64,000 nt of DNA from Seiridium cupressi (taxonomy: Eukaryota; Ascomycota; Sordariomycetes; Amphisphaeriales; Sporocadaceae): NCBI GenBank assembly GCA_036674765.1, contig JARVKI010000047.1, forward strand, positions 186,001-250,000, in the 5' to 3' direction. The translations under genes were made by a program, and so were the position numbers. The notes under the pieces are model-generated. The model was given only the letters and a program-made list of their open reading frames with translations. It made no database searches and was not told the origin of the DNA. Positions within the stretch are counted from its first letter, which is position 1. The number at the start of each line of letters is the position of its first letter. Of this stretch, positions 50,301 to 60,029 are shown in pieces.

Positions 50301-52326
50301 CAACCACCTGCATGGCCGAGATGGAATCGCCACCCAGGCTGTTGAACGTTGCTGCCAGGTCCACCGACTGGATGTCCATGTTCAGAACGTGAGTCCACAA
50401 CGATTGGAGCAGTCCCTCGGCGTCTGTGCTCGGCACAAATGTACCCTTGCCCTTCTCGTGGACCACGGCTTGGGCGCCGTCCGTAGGACTTAGCGCTTCA
50501 AGCCAAGCGAGGAATCGCTTGCGATCCAGCTTGCCAGACGACAGAAGTGGGAATCGGTCGACGACTACCCACTGTCTCGGCATCATCCATTCCGGAACCT
50601 GGTTCTCAAGCACGCCCCGTAGGGTATTGACCGCTCCCTGGGACAAGTCCGGATGCACGCTGCTCAAGGCTCTCAGGTACTGGTCTCCGCGAATAGGTTC
50701 CTCGAGCTCGGAAAGGGAGAACGCCACAACAAGATGGCCAGCCCAAGGTCCAATTTTAGGCATGGCCACTGCCGCGTGCCTCACGATGTCTGCAGATAAT
50801 AGGTGGTGCTCAATCTCGCCAAGCTCCACTCTCTGTCCATTTACCTTGACCTGGAAATCCTTGCGTGTGACGTAGTGGAAGACACCATGCTCGTCTTGGC
50901 GCACAAGATCTCCAGTCCTGTACATACGTCTGGGATAATGCCCAGAGGAAAGAGACCACAGCGGGTCAGTGATGAAGGAGCTCTTGGTTCTGGCCTTGTC
51001 ACCAAGATACCCCTCGGCGAGGTTGTGGCCCTCAATTAGGAGCTCACCCACGGTACCCGGGCTCACCAGCTCGTTGGGGTTTTCAGGGTCAGCCACCCAC
51101 AAGCAGCAGCCGGTAGGGCGGCCGATTATACCACCAGGGGCATTCGAATCCAGCGGGCGCGTAGTAGCCGAGATAACTGAGCACTCAGCGGGGCCGTAGC
51201 TGACAATGAGCTGGACTTTGGAGACCCAGGCGGTGATAATATCACCACCTATCGCTTCGCCCCCGACGACGAGAGTCTTCAAGCCAGGAACAGCGTGTGG
51301 CTGCAAGAGACGTATGACGGTTGGCGTCAACTTGGCCCAGTTGACATGCAGGCGGTTGATGGCGGCTTCTATGTCATTATGGCGCTCATCTTCAGATGGG
51401 ACGCAGATGCAACCGCCGTAGATGAGAGTAGTCAGAATCTCCTGGATGCTGACATCAAAGGTATACGACGCAAACTGCAGAACTCGGGAGCTGCTTTTCA
51501 TATCCGTAGCAGGTCCATGGGCGTGGGCGCTGGTGCAGAATGCGCGATGCTGGATTTTGATGCCCTTCGGTTTGCCCGTTGTGCCCGAGGTGAAGGCCAC
51601 ATAGGCCAGATCGAAGGGGCTACACTCTACCGGGCTTGAGTAGCTAGCTCCCGCGTCGGATTCCACGTGGATGATACTCTCCACGTCCATCTGGATGATC
51701 TCTATGACGCTTTTGGCGAAGAAGCAGGCAAACCTGGGCTCTGTAACAACCACCTGGGCGTTGGTATCCTGGATAATAACCTCCCGCCGCCCTTCTGGGA
51801 ACTGCGGATCGATAGCGGCAAAGGCGGCGCCTGCTTTTAAAATCGCCAGGATGGCGACAACAGTGACCATGGACTTTTCGAAGCAGAACGGCACGACAGA
51901 GCCCTGACCGACGCCCAGGCCTCGCAGCTGGCGAGCGACCGCAGACGCTTTAGCATCGAGTTGCTCGTAAGTGAGACTGCCCTCCCAGGAAGTCACCGCA
52001 GGCGCCTGGGGCGAGGAGATGGCTTGAGTATGAATGAGATCATGCACACAGCGATCCACCGCATCGGGCAAGCTGCGAGGATGCTTCTGCTGGACCGAGG
52101 CATGGCCCTCGCTACTGCGAGCACTCTGGCCCGGAGAGCTTCGACCCGAGGACTGCGGCTTGCTGCTTTCCGTGGATCCATCGAGGAGTGAATTGATTTC
52201 GGGCAGGCCGCTGTCACTTGAAGGGGCCGACGAGCTCGACGGTGTTGATAGTAATGGCATGACGAGCCCAGTAGCGTTGATGGCGTGGTCTCCATCGCCG
52301 GCAGTGTTTGTTGTATCACTCTTCAT
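21941..52326 (-). CDS. Heptamodular non-ribosomal peptide synthetase, about 9,976 aa
   Basis: Multimodular cytosolic enzyme that activates, loads, epimerizes and condenses seven amino acids. Eight exons: 52326-43072, 43010-38400, 38319-33661, 33603-28948, 28873-25580, 25529-22425, 22354-22199, 22135-21941; all are phase 0 and together in frame. Domain order is A1-T1-E1-C1-A2-T2-E2-C2-A3-T3-E3-C3-A4-T4-E4-C4-A5-T5-E5-C5-A6-T6-C6-A7-T7-C7. All seven carrier domains keep the phosphopantetheine serine (LGGDS), and all A domains keep the GK(L/S)(D/N)R lysine. All five E domains keep HHLxxDxxS and EGHGR...TVGWFT. There is no starter C, methyltransferase, thioesterase or reductase, so the terminal C domain is expected to release and cyclise the product. 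The start is the first ATG (MKSDTTNTAGDG), followed by a Ser-rich leader. For exon 2 the acceptor AAG before TACGAT is preferred over a CAG 12 bases upstream, because it restores the E|YDIT junction and leaves normal distance from the GTTAAC branch site. Confidence 0.96.
23450..26695 (-). other. NRPS module 7: C6-A7-T7 (no E domain)
   Basis: C6 starts at AFPCSPMQEGML, has SHVLDDGFS, and is split by the 50-base intron 25579-25530. It follows a module without E, so it should accept an L donor. A7 has YTSGSTGSPKG and a variant A10 motif, ASGKSDRN, with the catalytic lysine kept; its hand-aligned code is DVEDVGTIIK. T7 has GLGGDSVLAIR. Residue 7 should be L or achiral. Confidence 0.85.
26800..30055 (-). 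other. NRPS module 6: C5-A6-T6 (no E domain)
   Basis: C5 starts at IHPCSPMQQGIL, has SHALIDGMS, and is split by the 74-base intron 28947-28874. A6 has FTSGSTGVPKG and TSGKLDRK; its hand-aligned code is DLAVISGVWK, the most different of the seven. T6 (GLGGDSISAMK) is followed within about 90 residues by C6, with no epimerization domain between. Residue 6 should stay L or be achiral. Confidence 0.85.
30115..34765 (-). other. NRPS module 5: C4-A5-T5-E5
   Basis: C4 starts at IYPCSPLQEGVL, has NHALIDGTS, and is split by the 57-base intron 33660-33604. A5 has FTSGSTGTPKG and NGKLNRRQ; its hand-aligned code is DVEDVGTIVK, one position away from A7. T5 has SLGGDSISAMQ. E5 has IHHLAVDLVSW and EGHGRESW...ISDTVGWFT. 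Predicted residue 5 is D; it is the last epimerized position. Confidence 0.85.
34845..39515 (-). other. NRPS module 4: C3-A4-T4-E4
   Basis: C3 starts at IYPCSPMQRGIL, has SHAISDGTS, and is split by the 80-base intron 38399-38320. A4 has FTSGSTGVPKG and NGKLNRRE; its hand-aligned code is DVEHVGTISK. T4 has GLGGDSISAIQ. E4 has AHHLVIDLVSW and EGHGREAW. Predicted residue 4 is D. Confidence 0.85.
39575..44154 (-). other. NRPS module 3: C2-A3-T3-E3
   Basis: C2 starts at ILPCSPMQEGIL, has NHAIIDGTA, and is split by the 61-base intron 43071-43011. A3 has FTSGSTGVPKG and NGKLNR; its hand-aligned code is DIAYCGTVTK. T3 has SLGGDSISAMQ. E3 has IHHLVVDLVSW and EGHGRQPW...ISRTVGWFT. Predicted residue 3 is D. 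Module limits are approximate. Confidence 0.85.
44227..48774 (-). other. NRPS module 2: C1-A2-T2-E2
   Basis: C1 begins at VYPCSPMQDAIL and has SHAITDGTS as its active-site motif. It takes a D-residue donor from T1. A2 (~1628-2145) has FTSGSTGNPKG and PSGKLDR; its hand-aligned code is DAAVVGGVVK. The T2 serine is residue 2210. E2 (~2268-2700) keeps AHHLVVDFVSW and EGHGRQTW but is divergent later (LPDTGRGFLLGQY and LLYNHQGGW instead of the LPGKGWPYFT and LFNYLGQYQ of E3-E5). C1 is the only condensation domain here without the conserved intron at its end. Confidence 0.85.
48862..52074 (-). other. NRPS module 1: A1-T1-E1
   Basis: Initiation module; limits are approximate. A1 is at residues ~85-605, with core motif FTSGTTGKPKG and ending SSGKLDRK. 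T1 has its serine at residue 668 (codon 50325-50323). E1 covers ~725-1155 with AHHLVSDLVSF and EGHGRRAW. A hand-aligned specificity code for A1 (ten positions, GrsA numbering) is DVQKVGSVIK. No known substrate could be matched to this code from memory. The presence of E1 means the first residue should be presented as D, made on the carrier and not supplied by a racemase. Confidence 0.85.
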
Positions 52327-53182
52327 CTTGGAAGTTCTTTTCACAACACACTGTCTTTTCAAGCTATCTTTCGTGCTCTATCTTTATGGTTTCGTGTTTA
52401 CTATCCAGCATTGGATCTTCGCGAGTCTAATAGTCCTTTCGGTCCTGACGAGGAGCCTATTTTTCTCTACGTGCATGCTCTCTTACAACTGCATAGAGTA
52501 TGAATATTACGAGGATAACCCCTTACTAACAGAGACTGGGATCCTGAGCCAAATCCACTTCTGTTCTTTCCTAGATGTTGCATTAGTGTTCTTTCCGGTA
52601 TACACGAGGGTGAGTCTGATCTGTTGGCATACGCCACCGGCTGAAGGGTTCCGAAGGTATCCTCGTCAAATTATACTTTCCAAGGATGAATGAAATAACG
52701 AACCAATTTCGGTGTGCGCCTCAGGCTTGCAGACTCCTAGCGTAATCCTGCATAGCTTCATCGTGGGCCTTGCCCGCATAATTCACGGGGCAGGTGTTCG
52801 CTTGCGGATCTATCTTTCGGTACGATGCAATCCCGTTGCGTACTATACTCTAAACCACACGTCAGCACAGAAGAACCTCCGACAGTGGAGCTGCAGCCGA
52901 GGTACAATATGAGTAGCTAGTAGTGAAATGGTTTGTACTCCCAACACAAGACAATGTACTTGTTTGTACCCGAATTGGTCCTATCTCACAGGGTATTGTT
53001 CCTTCGCAACAACAGTGGTAGTATCACCGGTGTAGGCATACGTCATTTCTTCTGCTATTAGGAGATTGGATATTACAATCGATGTCCACACATAGCCATG
53101 TGATAATGGTCTTGGTAAGTTGAGAAAACTACAGCCTTTTACACTCAGAAGAAAAGTCTTACCATCAAAATCTATCCTGATC
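52327..53182. promoter_or_regulatory. Shared 856-bp divergent region of NRPS and dioxygenase
   Basis: The NRPS (-) and the dioxygenase (+) start on opposite sides of this interval. No other gene is supported inside it. Divergent start sites allow co-regulation, but I cannot point to a specific operator with confidence. Confidence 0.5.
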
Positions 53183-54334
53183 ATGGCCTTCCAGATATCC
53201 CAAAGCCCACCGGATCCTCCCTCAGTACGGGACATCGCAGCCGAAGGGAAACCTGTGGTTTCTGCCACCCTGCCCGTCTTGTCTCTGGGCCGTCTCAGAG
53301 CTGGTGACGCAGCAGAGAACGCAAAGCTGCTGGAAGCGTGCGACACCTATGGGTTCTTCTACCTTGACCTGAGCCCATCTCCGGAACTTCTTGCTGACTG
53401 GGTGGCAATGCTGAGCTTCGCCGAGAATTACTTTGGGCAGCCCATCGACGACAAGATGAAAGACTCGTGCGGCAGTGACACTAATGGGTACGATTCATTG
53501 CCATCACAAGAGGTGTGAAACTTGGGTACGATGGCTCACTGACTCTCGATAGATATGAGGCTGTTGGCACGTCGGCGGGGGCTACCCTAACCGAGGTCGA
53601 TGCGTATGAATCGCTCAAGGTAGGAGAAGGAGCTCTCAGAAACGCATATCTGGTGACTTACAAAATTTCAGATCTCAGAGGCAGAGATGCGGGGCGGCAA
53701 GGTTGCCGTGTCAAGCCCCCTTGTGCATGAACACTCAGAGCTTTTCTTCCGATTCATTCGTTCCGCCCGCGGCATTGCGATGATGCTGCTGGAGCGCCTC
53801 TCAGACAAACTGGGCCAGACAGGCCTCAGCCGGCTCGAGAACTACCACGCCGAGGACAAACCGTCTTTGAGCACCCTTTCCATGTTCAGATACCCCAAAC
53901 ACCAGCCGGGAGCGTCTGGGGTCGGGCACAACAAACACACGGACCTTGGCACCTTCACCTTCCTGCTCGCGCGCCAGTGGGGTCTCCAGGTGCTCTCGCC
54001 GGACACGGACTCATGGGCTTTTGTGGCGCCACGCCCCAACCACGCGCTTATCAACGTCGGGGACAGCTTGCGCTTTATCTCAGGCTTTCGCCTGGCCTCG
54101 GTCGTCCATCGCGTGCTGCCTGTGCAGGAGACGCAACACGAGGACCGCTACAGCATCGCCTATTTCCTGCGCATGTCCAACGACGTGGAATACCGCGACG
54201 GCAGCGGCGAGCTGTGGTCGGCCCAGAAGTGGCATGACTTCAAGTTTGAGACCTTTCGGTCGCCCCTGGGATCTGACATGAGCCTCCAGGCCCTGACTGG
54301 GGGCATGGAGAAGGACGACAGGCTGGTAGTTTAG
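53183..54334 (+). CDS. 2-oxoglutarate/Fe(II) dioxygenase, IPNS-like, 344 aa
   Basis: Non-haem iron oxygenase of the isopenicillin-N-synthase-like fold; such enzymes hydroxylate, desaturate or cyclise small molecules using 2-oxoglutarate and oxygen. Exons are 53183-53487, 53553-53619 and 53672-54334, introns 65 and 52 bases, total 1035 bases in frame. The N-terminal DIOX_N part has ACDTYGFFYLDL. The C-terminal barrel has the iron ligands His213 and Asp215 (HTDLG) and His270 (VVHRV), plus the 2-oxoglutarate-binding RYS (283-285). All are intact. The ATG at 53183 is preferred over an upstream one (53120), because family members begin with a short leader before VLSLGRL. It starts 856 bases from the NRPS start in the opposite direction, the best candidate for a peptide-tailoring step. 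The substrate is not known. Confidence 0.9.
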
Positions 54335-54424
54335 ACCGATATACCTCGCTTACTCAGCCCGCTACAGATTTGCTGTGGGGACCGATATACCTCGCTTACA
54401 CAGCCCGCTACAGATTGTTATGGG
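54334..54424 (+). repeat. Tandem duplication of 46 bp at the end of the dioxygenase gene
   Basis: The unit GACCGATATACCTCGCTTAC... occurs at 54334-54379 and again at 54380-54424, with a few mismatches. The first unit begins at the last base of the dioxygenase stop codon, so the repeat lies in its 3' untranslated region. Confidence 0.75.
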
Positions 54425-55150
54425 GACCGGTAAAGCCATAGACGCCCCAAATACTTGCTACACTTTCTTGTTTTCCACCTCGTATAATACAGATATTAAT
54501 AGCACAGGCTAGCTCATACTATATACACTACTTTCATATTCAACAAACCCATTAGGGATGGTTCTATACGATATCCCCAAGTACTCCAAGCAATTTACCA
54601 GCTACCCTGGCGGTATTGGCTTCGGTACATGTGAGTGCGCCGGATTTATAGTGGGAGGGGGCGGCAGCGGGGCGGATACGCCGGACGCGCTGTGTACTAT
54701 AGTATCCCTAGTGGCAAGTGTGAAAAACTATATCCCTGTCCGGAGCCCGGGGAAAAGGTCCACAGAAAATACTGTGCCGTTCCGCTAAGACTAAGCAGGA
54801 CTAAGCACGCATTAGCACATGCGACCCGCGCCCAATAAGAACGCAGCCGTAACTTCCCCGAGATAGGAGCAGTCATGTCCCTGCGGCGGGATACTCCAGC
54901 GCTAGCTCTGGAACAGGTTCTAGTACTCCTCATCCGCCCAAATACAACTATTTTCAGTTCCTGGTTTCTCCCCGGACGCATCTACCAATGGACGGAGCTA
55001 GCGGCTCTACCCGAGAACAGATGTGCCAGATCATTTATCAAATCATGTTGCAAACAGAGCGCCATCGCGTAGAGAGACCGCTCATTAATGCAGGCTTACG
55101 GCACAATCAGCGAAAGTAGGTAGGTGCCGCCGATTTCTTTTCGTAGTAGC
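54425..55150. other. Gap with a small uncertain frame
   Basis: About 725 bases. A 76-codon plus frame (54558-54788) starts MVLYDIPKYSKQFTSYPGG, and an overlapping frame holds GKCEKLYPCPEPG with several cysteines. Neither has a signal peptide or family features, so I do not call a gene. Confidence 0.35.
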
Positions 55151-55731
55151 CTATTTGTTTGCCTTGGCCGCGTCGCGCCGGACCAGCGTACGGAACGGAA
55201 TGAACGCTGTATTTTCCATGTCCCAAATGCCTTCCTTGACGTATGGGTCCGACCGAACCTTGTCCATGAAGCCGTCCCAGCTACCCTCGTTCACCACCAT
55301 CACAGACCCTTTGAACGGCCGCTGGCTCACCTCCTTGTCGACGTGCGCATCAAACATGGGCCCTGTAAACACCGAACACATCAGTTTCTGGCCTCAAGCT
55401 CGCTCTGGGAAGCGTCAGGGGCGCCGAACCAGCCCAAGAGACGTAGCCCTCGTTGTGGAGCCGCACAAAATTGGGCGAGTGACTGGGGCGTATGAGAACC
55501 CGGCGGGCTAGCTGTACACCGGGCAAAGTTATAGTCAGAGCGCGTCGTAAGATCCAGAGTGCAGCTAGGCAATGGCGCAATACTCACGACATTGGGCTTG
55601 TCAGGCAGAATGACCAAGTGTTCAGGAGCGTTGGGTATGCCTTGATGCGGGGAACGTGCTGCGTAGAACAAGCGAGCTACCCCTGGCACGCCGCCAGCAA
55701 GCGGCGCAGTCAAAGGCACTCGGTGGGCCAT
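55151..55731 (-). CDS. YCII-domain protein, 145 aa
   Basis: Small ferredoxin-like-fold protein of the YCII (YciI) superfamily, whose members are implicated in small-molecule catalysis or stress responses. Three exons: 55731-55588, 55511-55430 and 55362-55151, total 438 bases in frame. The segments are PEHLVILPDKPNV, then RRVLIRPSHSPNFVRLHNEG and YVSWAGPMFDAHVDKE across the second junction, then FKGSVMVVNEGSWDGFM and VKEGIWDMENTAFIPF. The second intron uses a weak GTTCGG donor, chosen because it restores the WAGPMFDAH junction expected for the family. The first 33 residues could be a mitochondrial targeting sequence (Arg/Ala-rich), but this is a guess. No obvious tie to the NRPS. Confidence 0.8.
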
Positions 55732-58243
55732 GGCAATCAGAAGCAAGAATGGATATTCTAAGTCTGGTGGAATAGGAGAAAGATTGGCTAGGTTACGGCG
55801 GCTGACATGATATTTGTAGTCCGGATCGGGCAACCCCTGCATGCTGCTACAGCGTGTTATCAAGCACATGACATGAATGCTGACGTAGGATTTGAGGGGA
55901 TTATGAGACATTCCAATACGATCCTTACTCCTTAGCATGTAGCTCATGGTCCGTCACCTTCCGAGTGTCAACGACACTCGTCAGCCGTGCCTCAATATAT
56001 TTGATCCGGGCGACCAGAGCACACAGGCATGTGGCGCGAGCACGCACAGTACCATTCAAAATTACGTGCCGGGTTGCACAAGAGATTTCCAATGCTAAAA
56101 CCGTTGGGCCCTTCCATGTGCGGCATCAACATTCGATGTTTTCAATTAGCTTCACACTTATGTTAGGTACTCTGCCCGGTAAGCATAAGGGCTCTTCTCC
56201 CGCTCACCCGATGCAGTAATCATGTGTGCCTCAGTGGCAGGCATCCAGGCTCGTCATGGCACCTCTACCGCTGCATTTCCACTTTCAAGAACAGCCTAGT
56301 CACCGCCATGTCACCGATGTATCAACAAGTCACTACCGGGGAGAAGCGAAAGCTGAACACTTACGGAATTCAATGTGACTCGGCTGTGGCGGAGACTGAG
56401 TTGTGCCTCTTCCATGCTTGAAGCGGACCTGGATATCGTATTATACCGGCTTGAGCCTTGCCGGCTTGTAGCTGACGACGCAAGCGAGATAATGGCGTGA
56501 CAAGAAGGACGTTGAGGGAATCAATGTACAGATCCACTCCTTGAACATGTTACTGGTGATGATGAGCCTAGCTATATTCCTTTATCCCGTACACCTCCTG
56601 TTATCCCGACGAGCTCATCTCCGCTCTGATTCAGGGACGATTCGCCGCCGGCCCCTGCGAGTTGGTGCATAACATGCTTTGGCACAGTCATGGAGAATAG
56701 GAATGTGTCGATCATGTGGCACAGCTCGTTGTCCTGGAAGAGTTTGCGATATGATCCCAAAAGTCCCATTTTACGGAGGTACCGGTGGCCAGGCTATCAG
56801 CATTCCCTCTTCTCATTCTTGTGAGGTTAACAATTTCCGCCAGCAAGCTGCTCAAAACTCCCCAGATTCTTCCCAATTCAGAGATAATCTCACCTCTTCC
56901 CTCATTACCTACATGTAACCATGTGGGCCAGAACCTCCCAGGTGAGCCGGAATGTCGCCAGTACGGCTGGCCTTGCCCGCCTAGCACGCCGTCTACACTC
57001 GGGGCGCGGTCCCTTGCGAGAATAGTCAGTAGCCCCGGATCCCCGTTGCTGAAATGGCAATCCATCAAGAAAGCCCTAACATCGCCGGGCAGCTTTGTCA
57101 TCGTCTGGGACCGGCCGGACGCCGACCGGCGTCGCATCCAGCAATGTGATCTGGTGCCGCCATTCTGTACGTTTGCGGGCGAATGCATGAACCCGAACCC
57201 GTCCATCCAACCTCTGGCTCAAGGCAACGGATTTGCGTGCCTCGCCCACAGCGTCGAAGAGGTTCAGCACAAGATGAGGACCTCGGTCTACAACACGCAG
57301 GTAACTTTGAACCCGGAGCCATCGAATAACTGAGTTATGCACGCGCTAAAAACGTACAGGGGATATGGGATATATCTACGGCTTCTATCTCACCCCTGAT
57401 GACAGTTCATTCAAGTGATTATGATGCACCGGGACACCAGGGTCGTATTCCTGTTGAGATAGAAGAAGAGGTTGTCAACGTAGAGCGAGCAGCTTCACAG
57501 GAGTAAAATGATATGTTTTTATTGTTCTGGACACATGGTCTTTAGTGAATCTTATGCTTGAAAATTCCAATTTTCAAAGTAACGTCCATGTGGTAGGCAA
57601 TTCAAAGGTTGCCAAACCCATAATACTATGCTCGATCAAGGCTTGATGAACAGTTTGAGTTGCGATATAATAATATATTATTCAAATCATACCTTATCCA
57701 AGATCGCGTTCCCCAGTAAAGATAGGGCTGCATGATGCTGTGTAACATGAGAGCACGTGGTTAATTGGGCAGAGAGGCAGGCATACATACAGACACAAAA
57801 CAGCCAATTAAGGGTCCAATCAAGCTGATTGGAGACGCCAAGATTAATAAGACATCCTCGTAGAAGCGAAAAGGGTTGAATTTTATCAAAGCAGCGAATA
57901 TGACGCAAAATACATATCTATAGGTAAGATCACGTGATCTGACCAAAAGAACGTATAATTTCAAAGCAGACACCCTGCACCACTTCGATGTAATGGATGA
58001 GTTCTTGAAGGAAGCTAGCTATCTGTTTCTGTACCTGCACGTAGGGGACAGAATCAACAAAGTGTGGTGTTAGTACTGCATATGACAGTCAAGTCACTGC
58101 AGTCGCTTGTATTGCTTTATGGAAACGAGTAGGGCTGGTTATGTCGAGATTACCCTGGAATTACAAATGTGGAAGCTCCGTATAGGAAGTGAACATAACA
58201 ATTCATGTCATGTTTCGATACAACGTGAGGAGGACTGGGATGA
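55732..58243. other. 2.5-kb gap, no supported gene
   Basis: Several overlapping frames of 80-180 codons lie on both strands around 56570-57340, the longest being plus 56785-57333. None shows a signal peptide, known motif or convincing splice pattern, and two strands compete. I suspect decayed coding sequence on the minus strand but cannot show it. AT-rich stretches occur at 57500-57900. Confidence 0.4.
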
Positions 58244-60029
58244 CTACTCGATGGTTCCGATGGATACCCTGGTGACTTCCACGGACGCAAAGACGAGAGC
58301 AAACATCGCTGCAGCCACAATGAAGGGCAGTCCGACATAGAGTCCGCCCAGTCCCAAACCAACATGATATATGGCCGGCCAAAGCGGTCCGCCGATTAAA
58401 GTGCCTATGATGTCAAGCGTACCCATGATGGAGAACACGAGACTTCGATGAGGCGCATCCGTCAATATTGTAAGCAGTCCGCGCACCGAGGACGAATAGC
58501 CTGCGCCCAGGCCAAAAAGAATCACGCCTGTTGGGACGGTTAACATACAGAATTACCAGAATCAGCAAAGGGGACGGGGGGAGTGGGCGCGTACTCAGTG
58601 CCATAATTGTAGGTGTTGGAGAAAAGGCCATTCCGGCGCTGCCGACAACTGTCATTAAGACGCTGGCTCGTGCCAACCACCAATCCCGGGAAAAGCTACT
58701 GAGGGAGAAGCGCGATGTGAGAATGAGCGCGGCGCCGGGCAGAATAAACAGGACCGTCAAGTGAACCGCGCTGTCTAGAGTGACCATGTATGCAGCCTAT
58801 GGATCTCGTTAGCGGCGCGGTTCGTAACGTTTGGTTACGGATAAACCATCATGTCATATGCATACCTTGGAGTAAGTCCAATCAAAAAGCCGCGAGGTGT
58901 AGAGAAGCTGTAAGCCTGTCACGCTTACGGCTAGCATGCGAAGCCAGTAGCCAGCGAGGAGGGCGGGGATGACTTTTCTTTGCTTCACCAAGGTCAAGAA
59001 AGATTGAACATATTCCCAACCGCTCTTGTTGGAGCCCGTGTCCTCATTCCCGTGAACTGCATCTTGGTCTCCCTCTAGCGTCGCAGACAATTCTTCAGCG
59101 GGCTTCTGTCGATCCACTTTGATGAACCGAGAAGTCACCAGCAGCAGTATGATTGCGAATAGGAGCAGCACCAGTCCAAGCAAGATTGGTATCCAAGGGT
59201 TTACATCCGACAGGGCGGAGCTGATGACATAGCTCAGAATGTTTCCAATGTAAGCGGCAGCTTCGAGTTGGAAGAACCGTGACGACCTAAATGCGGTTGA
59301 GTTTCCCATTCGAGGCTCAATCTGCTTCAAACCAACATTCGCTTACCTGAGAGTTGGGGGGGTGGCGTCGGCCACGAAGATGAAGAGTAGCGAGATGAAG
59401 GCAGGAGGGCCTCCGCCTAGCACAAAGGAAACCGGAGCGGCCCAAATCAACTCGATTGGCCAAGTGGGAGCCATCCAGTCTAGGCGGGCACGTTTAACGG
59501 TGAGTCTAGAGTACTTGGGACAAGAGAGAGGATTTCGGAGACGCACAAACAAGGCTGGACACTGCCTCTCTTAAAAAGATGCCGGTCAAGGCTATGGCCA
59601 TGATGGGCCGCGTCCCGTACCGGTCGGCGAGGGCACCAAAAGGGACGGTAAGGAAAATGCCTGAAGTCAGCTTAGCCAGCGCCCGGCGCACTATCTTCCG
59701 CCTTCGACTGTACCTGGGATCATAAGGGTCAAAGAGGCGATGCCTTTGAACATGGCGAGCTTGGACTGGACATCATCAGCTTTACAATCGCGCAGCGATC
59801 CGTGTTCGCGCTGGCAGATGACATTCTCCAGGAGCCCGGTAGAAGACACCACTGGTGCAATGAGACCTGCTTGGAGGAGGGTGATTAAAGCCAGCGCAAG
59901 AAAAAAGGCCGGCCTGTTGCCAACACCTGAAGAAATACCCGAGGAGGCTCCATCCGGAGACGGGTTTGACTCTGGGGGTGGTAGGAGAGACGTTTGTTCA
60001 TCCTCGTCGGGTTCTCGGCCAGGTGTCAT
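58244..60029 (-). CDS. MFS transporter, 489 aa
   Basis: Proton-coupled exporter of the major facilitator superfamily, probably with 12 membrane helices. Six exons: 60029-59714, 59660-59547, 59479-59347, 59286-58866, 58796-58595, 58527-58244. They sum to 1470 bases, exactly in frame. The N-terminus is acidic and carries EQTSLLP, a dileucine-like sorting motif. The loop after helix 2 has GALADRYGTRP, the MFS motif A. The third intron junction (donor GTGCGT) was chosen because it keeps frame into APTWPIELIWAAPVSF. It ends VSIGTIE. It starts 504 bases from the divergent ABC transporter, so the two may be co-expressed. The cargo is not readable from sequence; export of the NRPS product is a hypothesis based on position. 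Confidence 0.9.

Noticed and set aside
22167..52191. Many plus-strand frames of 60-200 codons over the NRPS
   Set aside because: They are antisense shadows of GC-rich coding sequence. None shows its own domain or splice signals.
21941..52326. Six separate large reading frames, which could be taken as six NRPS genes
   Set aside because: The frames are joined by short canonical introns in phase 0 that each fall inside a condensation domain. Separate genes would leave every one of those domains cut in two.
21941..52326. Identification of the product as an unguisin-type heptapeptide
   Set aside because: Seven modules match, but the E-domain positions differ from what I recall of the unguisin synthetase, and the window has no alanine racemase or hydrolase gene. 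Not enough to name a product.
52327..52362. A 12-codon N-terminal extension of the NRPS starting at 52362
   Set aside because: That start is TTG, which is not normal for fungal nuclear genes. The first ATG is at 52326.
56572..57342. Overlapping frames on both strands of up to 182 codons
   Set aside because: Both strands compete, no family features are visible and no consistent intron pattern could be built. They could be decayed sequence, but this is not supportable.
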